Shown here in pieces: positions 1 through 5,260 of a stretch of 5,312 nucleotides of DNA. The stretch's first letter is position 1. Each line of letters begins with the position of its first letter. A model generated the notes under the pieces. It did no database searches. It had not been told where the DNA came from and was given only the letters and a program-made list of their open reading frames with translations. A program made the position numbers and the translations under genes. This DNA is from Chloroflexota bacterium (GTDB taxonomy: Bacteria; Chloroflexota; Anaerolineae; Anaerolineales; Villigracilaceae), in the NCBI GenBank assembly GCA_016875755.1, contig VGOX01000196.1, forward strand, positions 1-5,312. Direction: 5' to 3'.

Positions 1-492
1 AGCATAATCGATCTTCGGCAGTAGAGATCCCTGCAGAAGGGGGAGAATCGTGGACCGCCCCAATTGCGAATCGGCAACAGCGTTCAATGCATCCAGATAA
101 AAAGGGCTGGCATCAAACCAATCCTGGTCCATGATCCAACCGTCCGGTTGTAATGTCAGAAAATATTCGTTACCTCGGATCAGACTCACTTCCAGGTCAG
201 TTTCCCCATCATATTGCAGCTCACAATGCAGGGCGTCCGGGTCGTGTGGATCTCCACGATGCAATAGAACCAGATCCCCTTCCCGAAAGCGGGAGTCATT
301 GGTCCCACAGGAAAGTCGGGCGATATCTTTTTTCATCTGCTCGATACGCAGCCCTTCAATCGCCCAGCCTTTCGCCACTCGTTCCTGAAGTGGATGTGAC
401 CATTGCTTCTCCAGAGCGCGATATTGAGCGTCCGCTTCGTTCTGGACGAATTTTCTAAGCTTCTGCAGAAATTCCGGAGTCGATGTGTTCAT
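1..492 (-). CDS. Partial N-terminus of a probable superfamily 1 helicase / AAA-domain protein
   Basis: An open frame of 164 codons runs without a stop from ATG at 492 to the left edge, so only the N-terminus is present. The start is well fixed: an in-frame TGA lies 21 bases upstream (511-513) and AAGGGG sits 9 bases before the ATG. The protein begins with a charged helical stretch (FLQKLRKFVQNEADAQYRALE), followed by LQERVAKGWAIEGLRI (about residues 35-50) and SRFREGDLVLLHRGDP (about 67-82). Such an N-terminus, with a helix and then a small beta-rich 'FREGD' module, resembles the region preceding the motor of large Dna2/NAM7/IGHMBP2-like helicases. That is recognition of style only: no Walker motif is within the window. 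No signal peptide or membrane segment is seen. The product could equally be another large AAA-domain protein. The reading frame is very likely real; the function is tentative. Confidence 0.75.
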   Translation of the reverse strand, partial: MNTSTPEFLQKLRKFVQNEADAQYRALEKQWSHPLQERVAKGWAIEGLRIEQMKKDIARLSCGTNDSRFREGDLVLLHRGDPHDPDALHCELQYDGETDLEVSLIRGNEYFLTLQPDGWIMDQDWFDASPFYLDALNAVADSQLGRSTILPLLQGSLLPKIDYA

Positions 493-501
493 GCAGGGGA
501 A

Positions 502-507
502 CCCCTT
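502..507 (-). promoter_or_regulatory. Ribosome binding site of the left-edge gene
   Basis: Read on the minus strand, AAGGGG lies 9 bases before the ATG at 492. Another ATG 22 bases further up (512-514) is out of frame, and the in-frame codon at 511-513 is a stop, so this site supports 492 as the start. The sequence gggg-aa-cccc at 496-505 could fold back over part of the site, but with only two loop bases that is unlikely. Confidence 0.6.
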
Positions 508-536
508 TGATCATCTAGAGGCGTCTGTGTGTTCGA

Positions 537-545
537 AGTATAGCA
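537..545 (-). promoter_or_regulatory. Extended -10 promoter of the left-edge gene
   Basis: The minus strand reads TGC-TATACT, an extended -10 element (TGn plus a five-of-six match to TATAAT). Transcription would start near 530, leaving a leader of about 37 bases that contains the ribosome binding site. No good -35 hexamer is found 16-18 bases upstream, as is common when an extended -10 is present. The same TATACT hexamer precedes recD2 in this window. Confidence 0.45.
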
Positions 546-660
546 GGGTTTTATGCGACAGTTTTCTTTTCCTACAATGTGGTTTTGAAAGATATTCCTA
601 AAGAATTAGCATTGGAAAGCATGAAAACTGTAGCCGTATAGGTGGGAAAGAACTGAATCT

Positions 661-668
661 TATATAAA
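661..668 (+). promoter_or_regulatory. Weak candidate -10 element for the ATPase gene
   Basis: TATATAAA stands about 7 bases before the 19-bp hairpin, so a transcript from here would begin at or next to the hairpin. No -35 hexamer is recognisable at normal spacing. The CTTTCCCAC-like string (reverse orientation, 642-650) upstream resembles the motif repeated in the right part of the window. Confidence 0.25.
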
Positions 669-674
669 ACGCGG

Positions 675-716
675 ACTTCAACTCCATAAATTTTGACAAA
701 TTTATGGAGTTGAAGT
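675..716. repeat. Perfect 19-bp inverted repeat with a 4-base loop over the ATPase start
   Basis: The left arm (675-693) ACTTCAACTCCATAAATTT is the exact reverse complement of the right arm (698-716), separated by TGAC. The first ATG of the ATPase frame (704-706) lies inside the right arm. The next in-frame ATG (728-730) lies 11 bases beyond the hairpin. There is no U-run after the stem, so it does not look like an intrinsic terminator. It could act as a 5' mRNA hairpin controlling translation, as a protein-binding palindrome, or as the end of a mobile cassette. Which of these applies is not shown by the sequence. Confidence 0.95.
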
Positions 717-1864
717 ATATTCAATGCATGTTTCGAAGAGCTTATGAACCCCTAGACCAATATCTTCATCCCAATAAGGTTTTGGTTATTTACGGCCCGC
801 GGCGAGTGGGAAAGACTACGCTATTGCAGAATTATCTCCAACAAACCGGGATGAAGTATAAGCTTGATTCTGGTGACAATATTCGAACTCAACAAACCTT
901 GAGTTCGCAGGATTTCAGCCAGATCCTGGCTTATGTGGAGGGGTATGATCTATTGGCTATCGATGAGGCCCAAAACATTCCAAACATAGGTATGGGTCTG
1001 AAGATCATCGTGGATCAAGTGCCAGGTATCCGCGTGATTGTGACAGGTTCTTCATCGTTTGAATTGGCAGGGCAGGTCGGGGAGCCGCTCACGGGGAGAA
1101 AGCTGACCTTGAGTCTGTATCCCTTGGCTCAGTCTGAGCTCTTATCAGCGAACAACAAGTTCGAATTGAAGGAAAAACTGGCCGAATACCTGGTGTTTGG
1201 ATCCTATCCTGAGGTAATCCAGGCAGGTAGTACGAGCATGCGGATTGAGACCCTAACGGAAATCGCAAATGCTTATTTACTCAAGGATATTCTGGCTTTT
1301 GATCGGGTTAAGAATTCCCGGGTTTTGTTGGATTTACTAAAATTGTTGGCTTTCCAAATTGGCAGCGAAGTATCGATCAATGAACTTGCCACGCAGTTGG
1401 GAGCGGATGTCAAAACCATTCAACGGTATTTGGATTTGTTGGAAAAGGCTTTTGTGATCATCCGGTTGGGGGGCTTTAGCCGTAATCTGCGTCAAGAGGT
1501 TGTGAATAAATCAAAATATTACTTTATCGATAATGGTATCAGGAATGCGGTGATTGCTCAGTTCAATGGGCTGGATCAGCGGAATGACGTCGGCCCTTTA
1601 TGGGAGAATTTCATGTTTGTTGAACGCCTCAAGTATCGGGCGTACCGTTCCCTGTATGCCAACATATATTTTTGGCGCACCTATGATCGGCAGGAGATTG
1701 ATCTGGTCGAAGAACATGGCGGCAAATTACATGGATATGAGTTTAAGTGGTCAGAAAGCAGGCCAGTACCTACACCGAAGAATTGGGTGAACTCATATCC
1801 TGATGCATCTTTTACCGCGATTAACGCAGGTAACTATCAGGATTTTATTTTTGACCAACAATAA
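704..1864 (+). CDS. AAA_14 / DUF4143-type ATP-binding protein
   Basis: This 386-residue protein has the full layout of the AAA_14-DUF4143 family, close to its usual length of about 380-450 residues. Walker A is GPRRVGKT (31-38) and Walker B is LLAIDEAQ (83-90). VIVTGSSS (111-118) is a sensor-1-like strand, followed by the family-typical FGSYPE (165-170). A winged-helix-like stretch (SINELATQLGADVKTIQRYLDLLE, 224-247) precedes YFIDNGIRN (273-281) and LWENF (299-303). The C-terminus carries a PD-(D/E)XK-like pattern: D333 in EIDLV, then E346-x-K348 in EFKW. The family is an ATPase fused to a nuclease-like fold, with no settled cellular role. No membrane segment or signal is seen. The first ATG (704) lies inside a perfect hairpin and has no Shine-Dalgarno. 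The ATG at 728 (protein starting MFRRAYEPL) fits the family N-terminus better and may be the true start. The base composition looks more AT-rich than recD2, and the opposite orientation to both neighbours suggests independent acquisition. Confidence 0.92.
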   Translation: MELKYIQCMFRRAYEPLDQYLHPNKVLVIYGPRRVGKTTLLQNYLQQTGMKYKLDSGDNIRTQQTLSSQDFSQILAYVEGYDLLAIDEAQNIPNIGMGLKIIVDQVPGIRVIVTGSSSFELAGQVGEPLTGRKLTLSLYPLAQSELLSANNKFELKEKLAEYLVFGSYPEVIQAGSTSMRIETLTEIANAYLLKDILAFDRVKNSRVLLDLLKLLAFQIGSEVSINELATQLGADVKTIQRYLDLLEKAFVIIRLGGFSRNLRQEVVNKSKYYFIDNGIRNAVIAQFNGLDQRNDVGPLWENFMFVERLKYRAYRSLYANIYFWRTYDRQEIDLVEEHGGKLHGYEFKWSESRPVPTPKNWVNSYPDASFTAINAGNYQDFIFDQQ

Positions 1865-1894
1865 AATTGGCGGATCAATTTATGGGGAGTCGAA
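1861..1894. repeat. Degenerate copy of the hairpin arm at the ATPase stop codon
   Basis: AATTTATGGGGAGTCGAA (1877-1894) matches the right arm of the 5' hairpin (AATTTATGGAGTTGAA, 699-714) apart from two extra G bases and one T-to-C change. It also forms a weak hairpin with the stop-codon region: ATAAAATTG (1861-1869) against CAATTTAT (1876-1883), with one bulged A and a 6-base loop. It begins at the TAA stop (1862-1864), mirroring the way the 5' hairpin sits over the start. Confidence 0.5.
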
Positions 1895-2099
1895 TGCTTG
1901 CATAGGTCACAGTAAAGCTCACCTAATTTCAATCCATGAACATGCCGTATATGGCAAATTGTTGCAATGATTATTGGGGTCACTACATACTCATTCACCC
2001 TTGGAATTGTTTTCATTTTGAAATCATGTAATCGAGTTGAATTTATAGCTCAACAAATTGCACCATTTTCAACGGCTCGGATTTTGCTCAATCATGAGT
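1865..2099. other. Convergent intergenic gap
   Basis: This gap lies between the 3' ends of the ATPase gene and recD2. No reading frame with a ribosome binding site and no strong stem followed by a T-run was found on either strand. Only small stems are present: TTTCA/TGAAA with a 3-base loop (2011-2023) and GTTGA/TCAAC (2036-2054). Neither qualifies as a terminator. The degenerate repeat at its left end is listed separately. Confidence 0.6.
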
Positions 2100-4325
2100 T
2101 TACTTTTCCAACCGCCACTCCAGGCCAGTGAAGCGCCTGGCTACTTTATTGTTCCTCACTGCCATGCCAATGGCACGCCGACTGCCAGCCAGCACGCACA
2201 GGCTGCGGGCGCGCGTGATGGCGGTGTAGAGCAGATTGCGCTGCAGCATGGTGTAGTGCTGAGTCACGACCGGCATCACAACGGCAGGGTATTCTGATCC
2301 CTGCGCTTTGTGCACGGAAACCGCGTACGCGAGTGTCAACTGATCCGCTTCGCTCCAGTCAAAACTGACCGATCTGCCATCCAGGTTCATGGTCAGGCTT
2401 TGCTCGATCAAGTCGATGGACTCGATGAAACCGATATCCCCGTTATATACATCCTTGTCGTAGTTGTTTTGGGTCTGCATAACCTTATCGCCCAAACGGA
2501 AGACAGTTCCAAACAGGCGGCGTTCAGGTTTGTTATTCGTCGGCGGATTGAGTTTTTCCTGCAGGCGGTCATTCAAGGCGATCACTCCCGCCGGTCCGCG
2601 GTAGATGGGAGAAAGCACCTGGATATCCTGCACGGCATCCAATCCAAATTTCTGCGGGATCCGTTCTGTGACGATCTGGATCACCCAATCAGCCGCGCCG
2701 GCGGCATCTTCCGCGGGAAAGATGAAAAAATCACCCTCACCCTGGGAAAACACGGGGAACCTGCCCTGGTTGATCAGATGAGCATTTGTGATGATCTTTG
2801 AATTGGCAGCCTGCCGAAAGATGGTGCCCAATCTCGCGACGGGTGCAATACCGCTCTGGATCAGGTCCCGCAGCACATCGCCCGCTCCGACAGAGGGCAG
2901 CTGGTCCGCATCGCCTACGAACAACACGTGCGTGCCCTTTCTCACCGCCTTGAGCAGATGATTGGTCAGAAGCAAATCCAGCATGGAGGCTTCATCTACC
3001 ACGAGAAAATCCAGATCGAGCGGATTGTTCTCGTTATGCTTGAAGCCCTCCAGGGGAGAATATTCCAGTAGTCTGTGAATGGTACGCGCCGGTCTGCCTG
3101 TGGCTTCGGAGAGCCGCTTGGCGGCGCGTCCCGTGGGGGATGCCAGGGCATACTTCTTGTGTTGCGCTTCCAGGGTGTCGATCAAGGCTTTGAGGCAGGT
3201 GGTTTTTCCCGTTCCCGGACCACCGGTCAAAATGCTAACCGGATGCGTCAATGCCATATCGATGGCAGCCTGCTGCTCTGCAGACAGTCCATCCGCGGGG
3301 AACAAGCTGTGAGTCATGGTTGCAGACAGTGATGGAGACCCTGCCAGTGTCTTCACGCGTTCCGCCACCCCTTTTTCTCCGAAGTACAACGGGGTCAGGT
3401 AGATTGCCGGCGTTCCGTACATGGCTTGTGATTCAGCAACCGCCAGCTTTTCTTTTCCATCCTTCTTATTGTTGAGGGGAATCAGCTCAGGACGGATGCG
3501 ATCTTCCTGCGCCAGGCGCTCCAGAGCCGGCGGCAGCAATTCCTTGGCTACTTCCAACAGTTCAACAGCTCGTTGCAGGAGAAGCTCCTGCGGAGCGTAG
3601 ACATGCCCGTCATCGATCATCTCATTCAGCGCAAACACGATGCCGGCTTCGATGCGGGAGGGATGGTCCGTGGGCAATCCCAAGGCCTGCGCGATGCGAT
3701 CGGCGGTTTTGAAGCCGACCCCGTAAATGTCACGTTCCAATTGATACGGATTTTTCTGGACCGTTTCCAGGGATTTGTCGCCATAGGTTTTATAGATCTT
3801 GACCGCCAGGTTGGTGCTGACCCCGTGACCATGCAGGAAAACCATGATCTCCTTGACTTGCTTTTGTTCCTGCCAGGCTTTGGTGATCCGACCGGTGCGG
3901 TCCATGCCGATGCCCGGCACTTCCAGCAGGCGTTCCGGGTTCTGCTCGATGACGGTAAACGTATCTTCCTTGAACTGAGCCACGATCCGCTCGGCAAGTT
4001 TGGGGCCGATGCCCTTGATCATGCCCGAACCGAGATACCCTTGAATGCCGGCAATAGTAGCCGGCAGGGTTTGCTCGCAGACTTCTGCTTTGAATTGGAA
4101 CCCATGTTTGGGATGCCTGTCCCATTGTCCCTGCAGGCGGAGATGTTCTCCAGGAGAAACTTCCGGCAGGTTTCCCACGACTGTGGCGACACCATCGAAA
4201 CTCAAGCTGGTTTTTGGCGGTGCTTGGATACCCTTGGTATGTTCCGGACGCAGGCGCAGGACGGTGTATCCATTTTCGGGATTGTAGTAAGTGATGCGTT
4301 CCACGGAGCCGGAGAGGGTATCCAT
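2100..4325 (-). CDS. recD2: RecD2-type ATP-dependent 5'-3' DNA helicase
   Basis: This complete 741-residue protein matches RecD2 (RecD/TraA-like SF1B helicase), similar in length to the Deinococcus enzyme. The N-terminal region (SGSVERITYYNPENGYTVLR) is followed by helix-hairpin-helix-like stretches KGIGPKLAERI (104-114), EVPGIG (135-140) and YGVGFKTADRIA (201-212), which are absent from RecBCD-type RecD. Motor motifs run in order: Q motif SAEQQAAI (348-355), Walker A GGPGTGKT (368-375), motif Ia ASPTGRAAKRL (395-405), Walker B VVDEASM (442-448), motif III GDADQLPSVGAGD (471-483), TIFRQA (501-506), LAYAVSVHKAQGSEYP (665-680) and the arginine-finger region YTAITRAR (700-707). The family unwinds DNA 5'-3' and works in repair and replication-fork maintenance without RecBC; neither recB nor recC is in this window. 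An in-frame TAA lies 24 bases before the ATG, so the start is fixed. No Shine-Dalgarno is present, and a -10 element lies 7 bases upstream, suggesting a leaderless mRNA. Confidence 0.97.
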   Translation of the reverse strand: MDTLSGSVERITYYNPENGYTVLRLRPEHTKGIQAPPKTSLSFDGVATVVGNLPEVSPGEHLRLQGQWDRHPKHGFQFKAEVCEQTLPATIAGIQGYLGSGMIKGIGPKLAERIVAQFKEDTFTVIEQNPERLLEVPGIGMDRTGRITKAWQEQKQVKEIMVFLHGHGVSTNLAVKIYKTYGDKSLETVQKNPYQLERDIYGVGFKTADRIAQALGLPTDHPSRIEAGIVFALNEMIDDGHVYAPQELLLQRAVELLEVAKELLPPALERLAQEDRIRPELIPLNNKKDGKEKLAVAESQAMYGTPAIYLTPLYFGEKGVAERVKTLAGSPSLSATMTHSLFPADGLSAEQQAAIDMALTHPVSILTGGPGTGKTTCLKALIDTLEAQHKKYALASPTGRAAKRLSEATGRPARTIHRLLEYSPLEGFKHNENNPLDLDFLVVDEASMLDLLLTNHLLKAVRKGTHVLFVGDADQLPSVGAGDVLRDLIQSGIAPVARLGTIFRQAANSKIITNAHLINQGRFPVFSQGEGDFFIFPAEDAAGAADWVIQIVTERIPQKFGLDAVQDIQVLSPIYRGPAGVIALNDRLQEKLNPPTNNKPERRLFGTVFRLGDKVMQTQNNYDKDVYNGDIGFIESIDLIEQSLTMNLDGRSVSFDWSEADQLTLAYAVSVHKAQGSEYPAVVMPVVTQHYTMLQRNLLYTAITRARSLCVLAGSRRAIGMAVRNNKVARRFTGLEWRLEK

Positions 4326-4332
4326 AGGATCA

Positions 4333-4338
4333 AGTATA
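4333..4338 (-). promoter_or_regulatory. -10 element of recD2, probably giving a leaderless transcript
   Basis: Minus-strand TATACT ends 7 bases before the recD2 ATG, so transcription would start at or within a base of the start codon. This agrees with the absence of a Shine-Dalgarno. No TTGACA-like -35 is present; the place where it would sit (about 4356-4361) is occupied by the TTTCCCACG inverted repeat. Confidence 0.5.
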
Positions 4339-4348
4339 ACGGTGCTTT

Positions 4349-4384
4349 ATCATTTCCCACGGCACGGGAAAATGATCCGTGGGA
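4349..4384. promoter_or_regulatory. Overlapping inverted repeats at the recD2 -35 region, candidate operator
   Basis: TCCCACGG (4355-4362) and CCGTGGGA (4377-4384) are perfect 8-bp inverted arms separated by 14 bases. A second fold uses ATCATTTCCC (4349-4358) against GGGAAAATGAT (4366-4376): ten pairs, one bulged A and a 7-base loop. Both overlap the position of the recD2 -35. The TTTCCCACG core at 4353-4361 is the same string repeated at 4716-4843. A role as a regulator binding site is inferred from position only. Confidence 0.45.
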
Positions 4385-4704
4385 GGAGATTTGCAAGTTC
4401 GAGTCAATAACGATCCATCCTGGCTTTGAAGTGTATCCAGATCCCAAAGAAGAGCTCTAATAGCCCAAAGTGGGTGTTCGGAAGGTAAAAAATGTGAAGT
4501 TCACCGTATAGGAATGGTGGCGTGTTTTATTAGCGAAGTTGAGCAAGACCGGTTTTTGGGGGCAGAAGATCGCCATCAACGCATGAAAATTGACTGAAGC
4601 GGATATATTCCTGAAGTACACAAAAGCCTTTATCTGCCTATGGCAGTCATTCAAAATACTGCTTATATGCTCTCAGGGGATGAGATGTACAAGTAGCCTC
4701 AAAT

Positions 4705-4843
4705 ATCGATTGAAGTTTCCCACGCCCTCCCACGCCATCCTCTGATCAATTTTCCCACGCCTCCCGCGCTGCTCGCTAATCGATTTCCCACGCTCTAAAC
4801 TGGGACACTTCCCACGGCAAGACACTTGTGTTCCCCGTGGGAA
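4705..4843. repeat. TTTCCCACG motif array with two tandem 33-35-bp units
   Basis: The exact 9-mer TTTCCCACG occurs at 4716, 4751 and 4784, and TTCCCACGG at 4809, all on the plus strand. CCGTGGGAA follows in inverted orientation at 4835-4843. Each of the first three copies is preceded by ATCGAT or ATCAAT (4705-4710, 4745-4750, 4779-4784). The first two units align over their whole length: TTTCCCACGCC, then TCCCACGC or TCCCGCGC, a variable middle, then ATCAA or ATCGA. Secondary TCCCACG and TCCCGCG cores occur at 4728 and 4762. The spacing is about 35, 33 and 24-25 bases. The array lacks the uniform repeats and unique spacers of a CRISPR. It could be regulator or initiator iterons. Confidence 0.75.
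4809..4843. repeat. 9-bp perfect inverted repeat closing the motif array
   Basis: TTCCCACGG (4809-4817) and CCGTGGGAA (4835-4843) are exact inverted arms around a 17-base spacer. The spacer has its own small fold, ACAC-TT-GTGT (4822-4831). There is no T-run after it, so it is not a standard terminator. The arms nearly match those at 4355-4384 near recD2, with a similar spacer length (17 against 14), which argues for the same binding or folding role. Confidence 0.7.
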
Positions 4844-5021
4844 CAGATTTACCTGATATGAGAGATCTCACGCCCTCCGAACCAAACCTTACAATTTTAT
4901 AAACTGGGATGCATCAACCGATGAATATTGCTCACATGAGGTAGGACCCCCTAGAAAGTGCATATATGATGGAAAAATGCCTTTAGATCGTACATGTCTT
5001 CACCAAATTACGCGTGTGCTT

Positions 5022-5049
5022 GTGTCGCTTCAATGTTTTTTAGCGACAC
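5022..5049. repeat. 8-bp inverted repeat in the noncoding tail
   Basis: GTGTCGCT (5022-5029) and AGCGACAC (5042-5049) are perfect inverted arms with a 12-base loop that ends in a run of six T bases. Because the T-run lies in the loop, not after the stem, it is not a classic terminator. It could be a binding site or part of a structured transcript. Confidence 0.55.
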
Positions 5050-5141
5050 TATTTAGGGACCCCATTCTTGCCCATTTTAGAATTTCACCATCAAGCTGGA
5101 TCGGTACCATCTGGCTTGTCTAAAACCAAAATCATTTATAG

Positions 5142-5163
5142 AGTTCCTCGATAAAAAGGAACT
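5142..5163 (+). promoter_or_regulatory. Hairpin just upstream of the small ORF ribosome binding site
   Basis: AGTTCCT (5142-5148) and AGGAACT (5157-5163) form a 7-bp stem with the AT-rich loop CGATAAAA. The stem ends 5 bases before the AGGAG of the small ORF and could govern access of ribosomes. A weak -35/-10-like pair (TTGTCT 5116-5121, TATAGA 5137-5142, spacer 15) precedes it, but a start there would cut into the hairpin. Confidence 0.45.
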
Positions 5164-5168
5164 TGACC

Positions 5169-5173
5169 AGGAG
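5169..5173 (+). promoter_or_regulatory. Shine-Dalgarno of the 26-codon ORF
   Basis: AGGAG stands 6 bases before the ATG at 5180. It is the best-placed Shine-Dalgarno seen in the window and the main reason for calling the short frame after it. Confidence 0.6.
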
Positions 5174-5179
5174 AAACTC

Positions 5180-5260
5180 ATGGCTAACATCCAAACTTTG
5201 ATCAGCATACTGGCAGTGATTGCTGCCAGAATTGCAGCGAAAAACAGTGAAAGGAAGTAG
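5180..5260 (+). CDS. Small hydrophobic, cationic peptide of 26 residues, function unknown
   Basis: ATG at 5180 follows AGGAG with a 6-base spacer, and the frame closes at TAG (5258-5260) after 26 codons. Residues 4-20 are almost wholly aliphatic (IQTLISILAVIAARIAA) and could form one helix, either membrane-bound or amphipathic. The tail KNSERK gives a net positive charge of about +3. I recognise no family. The size and make-up recall type I toxin peptides and short amphipathic cytolysins of 20-30 residues, but this is resemblance of character only. The strong Shine-Dalgarno, the hairpin just upstream and a second hairpin inside the frame favour a real, regulated unit. The short length means that chance cannot be excluded. 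No antisense promoter, immunity gene or clear terminator was found before the window ends. Confidence 0.45.
   Translation: MANIQTLISILAVIAARIAAKNSERK
5210..5229 (+). repeat. 7-bp hairpin inside the small ORF
   Basis: CTGGCAG (5210-5216) and CTGCCAG (5223-5229) are perfect inverted arms with a 6-base loop, TGATTG. The stem covers codons 11-17 of the 26-codon ORF. It may be incidental to the Leu-Ala-Val-Ile-Ala-Ala run, or it may be an RNA structure if this stretch is a small RNA. Confidence 0.5.

Larger units (their letters stand above)
4326..5179. other. Long noncoding region upstream of recD2
   Basis: About 850 bases hold no convincing gene on either strand. The stretch 4386-4704 has stops in every frame, no ribosome-bound ORF and no recognised repeat. 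The only moderate frame (4457-4654, minus) uses TTG, lacks a Shine-Dalgarno and looks random. From 4705 to 4843 the region is an array of TTTCCCACG motifs, described separately. Beyond it, CACGCCCTCC (4869-4878) repeats 4721-4730 exactly, and TAAACTGGGA (4900-4909) repeats 4796-4805, so decayed array material may extend to about 4910. From 4910 to 5020 nothing was seen. Confidence 0.6.

Noticed and set aside
153..458. Plus-strand frame of 101 codons at the left end
   Set aside because: It is antisense to the left-edge gene, which has a good start, promoter and protein-like composition.
2011..2054. Possible bidirectional terminator between the convergent genes
   Set aside because: The stems are only 5 bp and AT-rich, and no T-run follows on either strand.
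3573..4460. Long plus-strand open frame of 295 codons
   Set aside because: It lies almost wholly antisense to recD2, whose motifs are unmistakable. The frame is a by-product of that gene's codon pattern.
4457..4654. Minus-strand frame of 65 codons
   Set aside because: It starts with TTG, has no Shine-Dalgarno, and its translation (rich in F, T, N and H) has no recognisable domain. Left as noncoding.
4716..4843. Possible CRISPR array
   Set aside because: The repeated cores are only 9-11 bases, the units are similar along their whole length, spacing shrinks from 35 to 24 bases, and no cas gene is present.
4830..4844. GTTC...GAAC palindrome as a LexA/SOS box near recD2
   Set aside because: The order and spacing (GTTC-N7-GAAC) do not match the Gram-positive-type box GAAC-N4-GTTC, and the site is about 500 bases from the recD2 start.
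4942..5060. Similar strings TAGGACCCC (4942-4950) and TAGGGACCCC (5054-5063)
   Set aside because: The match is short, differs by one base insertion, and has no surrounding similarity. Probably chance.
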